The position numbers and the translations under genes are program-made. Below are positions 17,115-25,814 of a stretch of DNA of 64,000 bases, one piece after another. Origin of the DNA: JTS-AC122 sp050246015 (lineage in GTDB: Bacteria; Planctomycetota; Phycisphaerae; Phycisphaerales; UBA1924); NCBI GenBank assembly GCA_050246015.1, contig JBFWWU010000017.1, positions 22,304-86,303 of the forward strand, given 5' to 3'. Under the pieces are notes generated by a model. That model searched no databases. It was given only the letters and a program-made list of their open reading frames with translations, and was not told the DNA's origin. Numbering within the stretch: the first letter of the stretch is position 1; the number at the start of each line of letters is the position of its first letter.

Positions 17115-19071
17115 TTCCGCCGGGCCCGCATCTGTTCACGGGTTGCGGCCGCCGCGATTGACCCCGCCGGACGCATCGCCACGCGGCGCGATTCATCTGG
17201 CGTGCATCGGGGTGTCGGGCCAGGGGCGAGGGACTCTGGAATCACTCATCACCGCGATCCCGCCGGAGGTCGGCGAGGCGTTCGTGACCGACGCCGCGAC
17301 GCTCGATCGTGCCGCCTTTCTGGACCGCGTGGAGGCGCTGCTGTCGCGCGTCGGCCGGCCGCACGAACACCCGCCGGCGACGCCCATCGAGCCGCCGCCG
17401 GCGCACGAGCAGTCACCGCCGGCCGACGAAGCGGCGGCCGCGTCGCGTCAGGAGCCGCGCCCGGGCGCCGGCGAACCGCCTTCGCCGCCCGGCTCACCCA
17501 ATCCCACCCTGACCGACCCCGGCGACCGGCCGTCGGAACTCGCCACGATCGCCGCCGAGCCCCATGACCTGCTACGACACATCAACGTCGGCGTCCTCAT
17601 TCTGGATGCCGATCTTCGCGTCCGCACGTTCACGCCGGCGATCACCCAGGTGGTATCGCTGGCTGAGCACGACGTGGGACGCTCGATCGAGCATTCCGTC
17701 GCCAGCCTCGGGCCCCACTTCATCGCGGACGCCCGGCGCGTGCTTGCCACCGGTCAAGCGACGGAGCGCGAGACCCGGAGCGCTCGCGGAAACTGGCTGC
17801 TGGTTCGCATCCTGCCGCACCTCACGCACGCGAACCAGCCCAGCGGGGTGGTCGCGACGTTTCTCGACATCACGCCGATCAAGAACGCCAACGAGATGAC
17901 GCGGACGGTGAACCACCAACTCGCCCATGCAAACACGGCGCTGAGTTCGCAGCAGGAGGAACTCGAGGACATGTTCTCGATCGTCGCGCACGACCTCAAG
18001 CGGCCGGTGCTCGCGATCGACGGGCTGCTGTCGCTGATCGAAGGGATGGAGCAGGCCGGCGCGTCCGCGTCGCCGGCGCCGCGCGATCCCGCTCATCCGG
18101 GCGATATGGAGATCCTTCGGCGGACCATCGCCGAGTGCAAACGGATGAAGCAGATGCTCGTTGACTTGGAAGGCATCTCGGGCATCCAGCAGCGGCCGAT
18201 CGTCTACGAAACGGTCGCGGTGCCGCAGTGGCTCGACGACGTCGTCGCCCGCTTCACCGAACCGGCGCGCCTCCGCGGCGTTCTGCTGCACCGCGAAAGC
18301 ACACCCGGCTCGGTCAACATCGCGCGCAGTTTCGTGGAAGAGATCCTCGTCAACCTGCTCGAGAACGCCATGAAGTATGGGTCCTCGAACCCCTCCCCGC
18401 GGATCAGCGTTTCGGCACGGGTGTGCGGGGAGTTCTTTGAAGTCACGGTCTCCGACAACGGCAAGGGCATCCCCCGCGAGCAGCACCAGAAGATCTTCGA
18501 GCCGTTCCGCCGGCTGGAGCCGCACGTCGCCCCGGGATCGGGGATCGGACTGCTCGCGGTCAAGCGCCTGGTGCACCGCCTGGGCGGGCACATCACGCTC
18601 GATTCCGAACCCGGCCGGGGCGCCACGTTCACCGTTCGTGTCCGCCTGGCCAGCGACTCGCGCGAACCCGCGGGCTCGTCGAAATCGCTCCAGGTGCTGC
18701 TGGTCGAGGATGACCTGCTGGACGCCCGCACCGTTGAGAGATGCCTGCGAGATTCGTGCCGGGTGACGCGCGCTCAGAGCATCAGCGAGGCGCAGCGCCG
18801 GCTCTCGCTCGAAGCCTTCGATGTCGTGCTGCTTGACCTCTCCCTCCCCGATGGACACGGGCTGGCACTGGTCAACCACATGCGGACAGTCGCGCGGATC
18901 CGCACGCCGGTGGTGATCATCACGGGCCACGGCGAAGGGCTGTCGCCCAGCGTCATGGACGCCATGATCGGCGCGTACATCTCGAAATCAGAGTTGAACC
19001 AGCAGCGCCTCTTGAGCGCCATACACCAGGCGCTCAGTTCGCCCAAGTTATCGCACTCCGTGCTCGGGTAG
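17089..19071 (+). CDS. Soluble hybrid histidine kinase (PAS-HisKA-HATPase-REC)
   Basis: 660 residues, no membrane helix. Residues 1-~155 are low-complexity, Pro/Glu/Ala-rich; then a PAS domain of the CheB/CheR-associated type (VGVLILDADLRVRTFTPA, ~163-275), a short coiled-coil, HisKA with the acceptor His in IVAHDLKRP (~300), an ATPase domain (NLLENAMKYGS, DNGKGIP, GSGIGLLAVK; ~415-525) and a C-terminal receiver with Asp near 581 (VVLLDLSLP). The start ATG lies inside the preceding receiver gene in another frame (26-base overlap). The receiver allows an internal phosphorelay. Confidence 0.9.
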   Translation: MNSEHEKADSAGPASVHGLRPPRLTPPDASPRGAIHLACIGVSGQGRGTLESLITAIPPEVGEAFVTDAATLDRAAFLDRVEALLSRVGRPHEHPPATPIEPPPAHEQSPPADEAAAASRQEPRPGAGEPPSPPGSPNPTLTDPGDRPSELATIAAEPHDLLRHINVGVLILDADLRVRTFTPAITQVVSLAEHDVGRSIEHSVASLGPHFIADARRVLATGQATERETRSARGNWLLVRILPHLTHANQPSGVVATFLDITPIKNANEMTRTVNHQLAHANTALSSQQEELEDMFSIVAHDLKRPVLAIDGLLSLIEGMEQAGASASPAPRDPAHPGDMEILRRTIAECKRMKQMLVDLEGISGIQQRPIVYETVAVPQWLDDVVARFTEPARLRGVLLHRESTPGSVNIARSFVEEILVNLLENAMKYGSSNPSPRISVSARVCGEFFEVTVSDNGKGIPREQHQKIFEPFRRLEPHVAPGSGIGLLAVKRLVHRLGGHITLDSEPGRGATFTVRVRLASDSREPAGSSKSLQVLLVEDDLLDARTVERCLRDSCRVTRAQSISEAQRRLSLEAFDVVLLDLSLPDGHGLALVNHMRTVARIRTPVVIITGHGEGLSPSVMDAMIGAYISKSELNQQRLLSAIHQALSSPKLSHSVLG

Positions 19072-19130
19072 CGGCGATTCGGTCGCAACCACGCGGAATG
19101 CTGACCTCCGTCACACCCGGAGCGACACCC

Positions 19131-19592
19131 ATGACCGGCCACCGACTCAGGATCCTGCACGCCGACGACGACGATTCGTTCCGCCTTCTCGTCGAGCGCG
19201 TGGCGACGGCGGACCCGCACCTGTCAACATGCTGCCGCTTCGAGTTCGTCTTCGACGGGACGGACGCCGTCGACTACGTGCGGGGCAACGGGCGATACGT
19301 CGATCGCGTCGCCTACCCCATGCCGCACATGATCATCCTCGATCAGCGGATGGTGCAGATGGACGGCGTGGAGGCGCTGCGCGAGATCAAACGCATCCCA
19401 ACCGCCCTGCATATCCCGGTCTTCCTGCTCAGCACCTCAACACAGCATCACCTGCTTGAGGCCTGCTACGCGCTGGGCGCGTCGTTCTGCATCACCAAGC
19501 CGCTCGATTTCCAGCGGCTCCTCCCGCTGCTGTCGCGACTCGTTGACTTCGCGATCGATGTGCTCGAACTCCCCGCCGCCGAGCGGTTCTAG
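19131..19592 (+). CDS. Single-domain response regulator
   Basis: 153 residues, receiver fold only: acidic pocket HADDDDS, acceptor Asp71 (MIILDQRMV), Thr in LSTST and Lys in ITKPLDF. The start at 19131 is preceded by GGAG at eight bases, better than the in-frame ATG at 19098. It sits between two hybrid kinases on the same strand, 59 bases after one and 21 before the other, and probably shuttles phosphate between them or to an unlinked target. Confidence 0.9.
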   Translation: MTGHRLRILHADDDDSFRLLVERVATADPHLSTCCRFEFVFDGTDAVDYVRGNGRYVDRVAYPMPHMIILDQRMVQMDGVEALREIKRIPTALHIPVFLLSTSTQHHLLEACYALGASFCITKPLDFQRLLPLLSRLVDFAIDVLELPAAERF

Positions 19593-19613
19593 TTCTTCGA
19601 CCAGGGCGTCACC

Positions 19614-21437
19614 ATGGGACACCACGCATCACTGTCGGACCATGCACCGCATCTGGAGGCGCCGACCACGGACGCGGAGTCGCCGGACGTGCTGGCCAGC
19701 GCGGCGTACGCGCTCTCGCACGACGTCCGCGCCCCGCTCCTGACGATCCAAGGCTTCTCGCGAGAACTGGCGGAGAAGGGTTCCCTGGACCCCGACGGGC
19801 AGTTTCTGCTCCAGCGGATCATCGCCAGCGCGCAGGCCGCGCAGGATCGGCTTGGGGCGGTCATCGCCTATTCGCACATCGCCAGCCGCCCGCTGTGCCT
19901 GACCCGCGTGAACATCCGGCGTCTGATCGAAGAGGAGCTCGCCGGTTCGGCGTCGGCGCGCGGCGTCGGGGACGCCCGCGTGACCTGCGACCACCTGCCC
20001 GAGGCCCGCGCCGATCAGGCCTTGGTCACCACGCTGGTTCACCATCTGATCGACAACGCGATGCGGTTCCGCGCTCCTCAGCGCCCCCTCTCCATTTCGG
20101 TTTCGGCGCGCGAGTGCGGCGCCCTCAACGTGTACCGCCTGGGCGACAACGGAATCGGGTTTGCCCTGGGCCGTTCCACGAGGCTCTTCGAGTTGTTCAG
20201 GCGCCTGCACAACCAACAGGAGTGTCCCGGGCTCGGCTGCGGGCTGGCAATGGCCCGGCTCATCGCCGCGCGTCACGGCGGACACGTGTGGTGCGACTCG
20301 GAGCCCGGGGTCGGTTCGTCCTTTTACTTTTCCCTGCCGGCCGCCGCCCAGACATTCGTCGAGCCCAAACCGAGCGCCCCCGCGGGGTGCGAAGGCCGCT
20401 CGCTCTGCGTCATCGTGGTCGAAGACAGCGCCGACGATGAGCGGCTGCTGACCGCCGAACTGCGCCGCGCCGGCTGGGTCGTATCGTCACGCCGGGTCCA
20501 GACCGAGTCAGACTTCCGGCGCGAACTGGCGCTCGGAGCCGACGTGATCCTGGCCGATTACACCCTGCCGTCGTTCTCCGTTGAACGCGCCTTGCAGGTG
20601 CGAGCGCAGATGCACAGCGACGTCCCGCTGATCGTCGTCACCGGCACCATCGGCGAGGAAACCGCCGTCAACTGCATGAAGCGGGGAGCGGCGGACTACC
20701 TGCTCAAGGACCGGCTCGCGCGACTATCGCCTGCGGTCGAGCACGCCATGCGCGCCGCCGACGAGGCGCGCCAGCGCCGGCGGGCCGAACTGGCCCGCGA
20801 CCGCGCTATCCGCGAACTCGACCATCGCGTGCTCAACAACCTGGCCGCGATCATCGGCCTCGTTCAAGTCGGTGCGGGCACCGGCGGCGGGCTTGACCAA
20901 TCGACCGCCATAACGCTCGTCGATCGGATCCGCGCGATGGAGATCGCGCACCGGGAACTCGCCGCGCGGCACTGGCTGGGCGCCGATCTCCACTCGCTGC
21001 TCCGCCGCGCGGCGCTCTCGGGTAACGCGGATATGGCGCGCCGGCTTGATCTGACCTGCGACCAGACCGTCGTGGGTTTCAGAGCCGCCGCCAGCATCGC
21101 CTCCACCATCCACGAACTGGCGACCAATGCGATCCGGCACGGCGCCTGGTCGAACGACGCCGGCCGCGTTCGATTGTCGGCCTCTCGCGAGCCCGGCGGC
21201 ATTCGCATGATCTGGCACGAACATGCCGGCCCGCCCGTCCGCACGCCGCCGGTGCCCAAACTCGGCGTCACGCTGATCCGCGAGCAGATCCCTCACGAGG
21301 CATCAGGCGCGGCGGAGATCCGCTTCGAGCCGGGGGGGGTCCGGGCGGAGTTCTGGATCCCGATTGTCGAGTCGGTGCCCGCCGGCGAACAGATCAGTTG
21401 TGGAGACGCGTGGCCGGACGAACTCTGGCTGCGCTGA
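19614..21437 (+). CDS. Double kinase: HisKA-HATPase, receiver, HWE/HisKA_2-type kinase
   Basis: 607 residues, soluble. Module 1: acceptor His36 in ALSHDVRAP, then an ATPase domain (HLIDNAMRF, GDNGIGF, CGLAMARLI; to ~245). Module 2: receiver (~262-390) with VVEDSADDE, acceptor Asp near 315 (ILADYTLPS) and Lys in LLKDR. Module 3: a second, different kinase (~395-600) with ELDHRVLNNLAAI as acceptor region and HELATNAIRHGAW as N-box, which is the HWE/HisKA_2 type. Two kinase families on either side of one receiver in one chain is unusual. It is last in the signalling cluster. Confidence 0.85.
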   Translation: MGHHASLSDHAPHLEAPTTDAESPDVLASAAYALSHDVRAPLLTIQGFSRELAEKGSLDPDGQFLLQRIIASAQAAQDRLGAVIAYSHIASRPLCLTRVNIRRLIEEELAGSASARGVGDARVTCDHLPEARADQALVTTLVHHLIDNAMRFRAPQRPLSISVSARECGALNVYRLGDNGIGFALGRSTRLFELFRRLHNQQECPGLGCGLAMARLIAARHGGHVWCDSEPGVGSSFYFSLPAAAQTFVEPKPSAPAGCEGRSLCVIVVEDSADDERLLTAELRRAGWVVSSRRVQTESDFRRELALGADVILADYTLPSFSVERALQVRAQMHSDVPLIVVTGTIGEETAVNCMKRGAADYLLKDRLARLSPAVEHAMRAADEARQRRRAELARDRAIRELDHRVLNNLAAIIGLVQVGAGTGGGLDQSTAITLVDRIRAMEIAHRELAARHWLGADLHSLLRRAALSGNADMARRLDLTCDQTVVGFRAAASIASTIHELATNAIRHGAWSNDAGRVRLSASREPGGIRMIWHEHAGPPVRTPPVPKLGVTLIREQIPHEASGAAEIRFEPGGVRAEFWIPIVESVPAGEQISCGDAWPDELWLR

Positions 21438-21629
21438 GCCGCCGACGTGGGTCGCGCTGGTTGGTCGCCTGGACGTTCCCCGAAGCCGCGCGCCACGATC
21501 CGCTTCGGCTCGCGGATCGGGGCGCGGCCGACCGTCAATCGTTCCCCGCGCCATTTCCCGTTCCGCAGTCGTCGGCCGCAACCGCCGGGTGTACTCTGCT
21601 TCTCGATTTCCTATCTCAAGAGGATGGCG

Positions 21630-23864
21630 ATGAATACCGAAACAAACCCCGCGCTCTCTCGGTGTCCGTTTCACGGCGTCGCGGCGTCTGCGGCCGGAGT
21701 TGGAACGTCCAACCGCGACTGGTGGCCCAATCAGTTGAATGTCGGGCTCCTGCACCAGCACTCGGAAAAGGCCGATCCCATGGGACCGGGATTCAACTAC
21801 GCCGCGGAGTTCGCCTCTCTCGATCTTGGCGCCGTGAAGAAAGACCTCGCGACGCTCATGACCGATCCGCAGCCCTGGTGGCCGCCCGACTTCGGTCACT
21901 ACGGCCCCCTCTTCATCCGCATGGCCTGGCACAGCGCCGGCACCTACCGCACCGGCGACGGTCGCGGCGGGGGCGGCACGGGCGCACAACGCTTCGCCCC
22001 GCTCAGTTGCTGGCCCGACAACGTCAACCTCGACAAGGCGCGGCGGCTGCTCTGGCCTGTCAAAAAGAAGTACGGGCGAAAACTCTCATGGGCCGACCTC
22101 ATGATCCTCGCGGGAAATGTCGCGCTTGAATCCATGGGCTTCAACACGTTCGGGTTCGGCGGCGGGCGCGAAGACGTCTGGGAACCACCCGAAGACATCT
22201 ACTGGGGCTCTGAAAAAACATGGCTCGGCGACGAACGCTACTCCGGCGACCGGGAACTCGACAACCCCCTCGCCGCCGTGCAGATGGGCCTCATCTACGT
22301 CAACCCGGAAGGCCCCAACGGCAAGCCCGATCCCATCGCCGCCGCCCGCGATATCCGCGAGACGTTTGCCCGCATGGCCATGAACGACCAGGAGACCGTC
22401 GCGCTCATCGCCGGCGGGCACACCTTCGGAAAGTGCCACGGCGCGGGCGATGCCAAACTCGTCGGCGCCGATCCCGAATCCGGCGCGATCGAGCAGCAGG
22501 GATTCGGGTGGGCGAGCACGCACAAGTCCGGCATCGGCTGCGACGCCATCACCAGCGGGCTCGAAGTCACCTGGTCCCGCACACCCACGAAGTGGAGCAA
22601 CGACTACTTCGATCATCTTTTCGGCTACGAGTGGGAACTGACCACGAGCCCCGCCGGCGCGCACCAGTGGCGGCCCACGGGCGGCGCCGGCGCCGGCACC
22701 GTTCCCGACGCGCACGATCCGGCCCGGCGACACGCCCCCGCCATGCTCACGACCGATTTGGCTCTGCGCGTTGACCCCGCCTACGAGCGCATCTCGCGCC
22801 GCTTCCACACCAACCCCGGTGAGTTCGCCGACGCCTTCGCCCGCGCCTGGTTCAAGTTGACTCACCGCGACATGGGCCCGCGCTCACGCTACCTGGGGCC
22901 GGACGTCCCCAGCGAGGACCTCATCTGGCAGGATCCCATCCCGCCTGCCAATCATCCGCTGATCAACGCTTCGGACATCGCGAGCCTCAAGGCCAAGGTG
23001 CTCGCCTCGGGCCTGAATGTGGCCGACCTTGTTTCCACCGCCTGGGCCTCGGCGTCAACCTATCGCGGGTCGGACCATCGCGGCGGCGCCAACGGCGCAC
23101 GCATCCGCCTGGCGCCCCAACTAGACTGGGAGATCAACCAGCCCGCTCGGCTCGCCCACGTGCTGGCCATCTACTCCGAGATCCAGCGCGCGTTCAACTC
23201 CGAAGCAACCGGCGGGAAACATGTCTCGCTCGCCGACCTGATCGTCCTTGCCGGGTGCGCCGGCGTCGAGCTCGCCGCGAGGGACGCGGGCGCGCCGACC
23301 GCGGTCCCGTTCACGCCCGGCCGGATGGACGCCTCGGCGGAACAGACCGACGCGGCCTCGTTCGCGGTGCTCGAGCCCCTCGCCGACGGATTCCGAAACT
23401 ACGCCAGGCCCAACCTCGCCGCTCGCGCCGAGGCCATGCTCATCGATAAATCACAACTCCTGACCCTCAGCGCGCCGGAGATGACGGTGCTCGTCGGCGG
23501 GCTTCGCGTGCTCGGCGCCAACTACGCCGGTTCCCAGCACGGCGTGTTCACCGCCCGCCCGGGGTCCCTGACGAACGATTTCTTCGTCAATCTCCTGGAC
23601 ATGGGTACGCAGTGGCGGCCAGCCGCCGGCGACGCCCATCTCTTTGAAGGACTCGACCGCGCCTCCGGCGCGAGGCGCTGGACCGCCACGCGCGTGGACC
23701 TGGTGTTCGGTTCCAACTCGCAGTTGCGGGCCATCGCCGAGGTCTACGCCGCCGCCGATGCCCGCGAGACGTTCGTGCACGACTTCGTCGCGGCGTGGAC
23801 CAAGGTGATGAACCTCGACCGGTTCGACCTGGCGACGCCGCGACCGGCAGGCTCGCGGTCGTGA
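21630..23864 (+). CDS. katG: Catalase-peroxidase
   Basis: 744 residues, the usual length for KatG with its duplicated halves. It breaks down hydrogen peroxide with heme and also has peroxidase activity. The distal Arg-Trp-His is in FIRMAWHSAGTYR; the Met-Tyr-Trp crosslink is supported by that Trp, the Tyr in LIYVNPEGPNG and the Met in RMAMNDQET; the proximal His is in AGGHTFGKCHG. The start at 21630 has AAGAGG six bases upstream; an ATG six bases earlier would overlap that site. No OxyR, PerR or FurA gene is adjacent. No signal peptide, so cytoplasmic. Confidence 0.97.
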   Translation: MNTETNPALSRCPFHGVAASAAGVGTSNRDWWPNQLNVGLLHQHSEKADPMGPGFNYAAEFASLDLGAVKKDLATLMTDPQPWWPPDFGHYGPLFIRMAWHSAGTYRTGDGRGGGGTGAQRFAPLSCWPDNVNLDKARRLLWPVKKKYGRKLSWADLMILAGNVALESMGFNTFGFGGGREDVWEPPEDIYWGSEKTWLGDERYSGDRELDNPLAAVQMGLIYVNPEGPNGKPDPIAAARDIRETFARMAMNDQETVALIAGGHTFGKCHGAGDAKLVGADPESGAIEQQGFGWASTHKSGIGCDAITSGLEVTWSRTPTKWSNDYFDHLFGYEWELTTSPAGAHQWRPTGGAGAGTVPDAHDPARRHAPAMLTTDLALRVDPAYERISRRFHTNPGEFADAFARAWFKLTHRDMGPRSRYLGPDVPSEDLIWQDPIPPANHPLINASDIASLKAKVLASGLNVADLVSTAWASASTYRGSDHRGGANGARIRLAPQLDWEINQPARLAHVLAIYSEIQRAFNSEATGGKHVSLADLIVLAGCAGVELAARDAGAPTAVPFTPGRMDASAEQTDAASFAVLEPLADGFRNYARPNLAARAEAMLIDKSQLLTLSAPEMTVLVGGLRVLGANYAGSQHGVFTARPGSLTNDFFVNLLDMGTQWRPAAGDAHLFEGLDRASGARRWTATRVDLVFGSNSQLRAIAEVYAAADARETFVHDFVAAWTKVMNLDRFDLATPRPAGSRS

Positions 23865-24347
23865 CCGGTGGGCTCTCACTCCGCGATGGCGTTCCTCGTC
23901 TCCGCCCGTCGAATCACGTGCATCCGGCGAGCCCGGCCGCCCACGGGGCCGCGACCATGCCGCCTGCGCGGGTGTGACCATCTGTTTTTCTGAGCCGAGC
24001 CGCGCAAGCGGTCGGCAAGAGCGCTCGGCGGCCCGGCGCGATCGAATGACGGCGTCGGCCATGAGACCACGCACGCCCCCCTCCCGGCCCCGCCCCGCCG
24101 GCTCGTGCCGGGCGGCTCAAGATGAAAACGGCATGGTCACACCCTCCCGCGCAACCCGCATGTCCATCGTCTGCTCCAGAGCCTACTATTGGCCCCTTCT
24201 TGTCCCCTCCCCCGCTTCCCAGGAGTCCCCGCGCGGCTCGCCGAGTGGTGCGTTGTTCGGGCCGACTCGCCGCCACCGATTGAACGAGTCACTCCACTCG
24301 TCGTTCCGGTCCAGTCCCCTCACCCCTCATCCTCATCCCTTCCCCCC
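23865..24347. other. 483-base gap without a convincing gene
   Basis: Between katG and efp. Short open frames on both strands are Arg/Ala/Pro-rich and look like GC-driven noise. No tRNA-like fold, clear promoter or terminator was found. The last ~40 bases before efp are almost pure pyrimidine on the + strand. Confidence 0.5.
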
Positions 24348-24902
24348 ATGAAAGCCATCGACACCCGCATCGGAATGGGCATCAAGATTGACGGCAAGTT
24401 CTGCGTGCTCGTCGGGTACGAGCACCGCACGCCCGGCAACCTTCGCGCCTTCATCCAACTCAAGTACCGCAACGTCCAGACGGGTCAGACCGTCGAGAAG
24501 CGCTTCAACCCGTCGGAAGAAGTCGAGGTGATCGACCTGGACCGGCGGACCATGGAGTACCTCTACAGCGACAACACCGGCGCGACGTTCATGGACATCG
24601 AGAACTACGACCAGGTCGTCATCCCGGCCAGCGTCCTGGGCGACGCCCTGAAGTTCCTCCGCCCCAATGCGCAAACAGTCGTCTTATTTAGCGAAGCGCG
24701 CGCGTTGTACGTCGAACTGCCGGCGTCGGTCGTGCTGGAAGTGACCGAGACGCCGCCCGGGATCAAGGGTGCGACCGTGACGAACCAACTCAAGGACGCC
24801 ACCTGCGAAACCGGCCTGGTGACGCGCGTGCCCCCGTTCATCGAGATCGGCGAGCAGATCAAGGTCAGCACCGCCGACGGGTCCTACTTGTCGCGAGCCT
24901 GA
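24348..24902 (+). CDS. efp: Translation elongation factor P
   Basis: 184 residues, the normal three-barrel EF-P length. It binds between P and E sites and rescues ribosomes stalled at polyproline, which fits a genome full of Pro-rich proteins like this window's. The family end pattern IEIGEQIKVSTADGSYLSR is clear. The loop that reaches the peptidyl-transferase centre reads TPGNLRAF, where E. coli has PGKGQAF: the position of the modified Lys34 (or Arg in rhamnosylated types) is Asn. There is no ribosome site before the ATG; the leader is C/T-rich. Confidence 0.95.
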   Translation: MKAIDTRIGMGIKIDGKFCVLVGYEHRTPGNLRAFIQLKYRNVQTGQTVEKRFNPSEEVEVIDLDRRTMEYLYSDNTGATFMDIENYDQVVIPASVLGDALKFLRPNAQTVVLFSEARALYVELPASVVLEVTETPPGIKGATVTNQLKDATCETGLVTRVPPFIEIGEQIKVSTADGSYLSRA

Positions 24903-24942
24903 TCGCTCACGCCGGCCCGTCTCCGCGGCTCATGGCGACCCG

Positions 24943-25776
24943 CTATCCCTTCAGCCGCTTGTTCACCATCCCCCGGATGAAAAAGTCCCCCACCCGCGGC
25001 AGGAACGTCGTCACCGACATGCCGAACCGCACGAAGTGCCCCTTCGCGCCAGTCCACACCTCCGGCACGGGCCGCCGAAGGCATCTCACCGTCACACCCG
25101 CGACGAAATCCGCCGACTGAAGCAGCCGATCCGGCGTGTGCTCTACGAGTTTCGACACGCCCGTGCGTCCCTTGACCTGATCGAAGAACTCCGTCCGCGT
25201 CCCGATCGGGTGGACGCTGGAAACGTGGATCCCCTGCGGCTCGAGTTCCAGCCGCATCGCACGCGATATGTGATTCTGCGCCGCCTTCGTCGCCGAGTAC
25301 GCTCCGTACCACGGCAGCGGCATCTTCGCGACACACGACGAGCAGATCAGCACGTGCCCCCGAGGAACGCCGCTCGACTTCATCATGTGCGCCAGCGCCG
25401 GGCGGACGGTCGCGAGCGTGCCAAAAAAGTTGGTCTCGAAAATGTCCCGCATCTGCCGGTCGGTCATCTCGTGGATCGGCGCCTCCACGCCGTACCCCGC
25501 GTTGGCGTACACGGCGTAGAGTCCGCCGAACTCTCGCGCCGCCGCGTCCACGAATCCCTCGCATTCCCCGGGGACCGCCACGTCGCATTCCTGCACGAAC
25601 ACCCGCGCGCCGGGACACTCGGCGCGGATGCGGGTCGCCACGGCGTCGAGCCTGTCGCGCCGCCGCGCGGAGATCGCCACCGGCATCCCCGCCCGCGCGC
25701 ACGCCAGCGCCGTCGCCGCCCCGATGCCGCTGGACGCCCCCGTGATTGCGATCGGTTTGCCAGACAGGTCAATCAT
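24943..25776 (-). CDS. Short-chain dehydrogenase/reductase
   Basis: 277 residues with the SDR signature: TGASSGIG nucleotide-binding glycines (residues 12-19), NAG in VYANAGYG, a Ser in the CSSCVA strand and the catalytic YSATK (Tyr-x-x-x-Lys). These enzymes reduce or oxidise carbonyl/alcohol groups with NAD(P)H; the substrate cannot be told. It lies 38 bases downstream of the last amidohydrolase gene on the same strand, so it may be read from the end of that operon, and converges on efp. Confidence 0.92.
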   Translation of the reverse strand: MIDLSGKPIAITGASSGIGAATALACARAGMPVAISARRRDRLDAVATRIRAECPGARVFVQECDVAVPGECEGFVDAAAREFGGLYAVYANAGYGVEAPIHEMTDRQMRDIFETNFFGTLATVRPALAHMMKSSGVPRGHVLICSSCVAKMPLPWYGAYSATKAAQNHISRAMRLELEPQGIHVSSVHPIGTRTEFFDQVKGRTGVSKLVEHTPDRLLQSADFVAGVTVRCLRRPVPEVWTGAKGHFVRFGMSVTTFLPRVGDFFIRGMVNKRLKG

Positions 25777-25814
25777 GACGGCAGCGTATGCGAGGCAGCC
25801 GCGCCCAACGCTCG

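Noticed and set aside
23914..24276. 120-codon minus-strand frame in the katG-efp gap
   Set aside because: Gly/Ala/Arg-rich, no ribosome site or motif.
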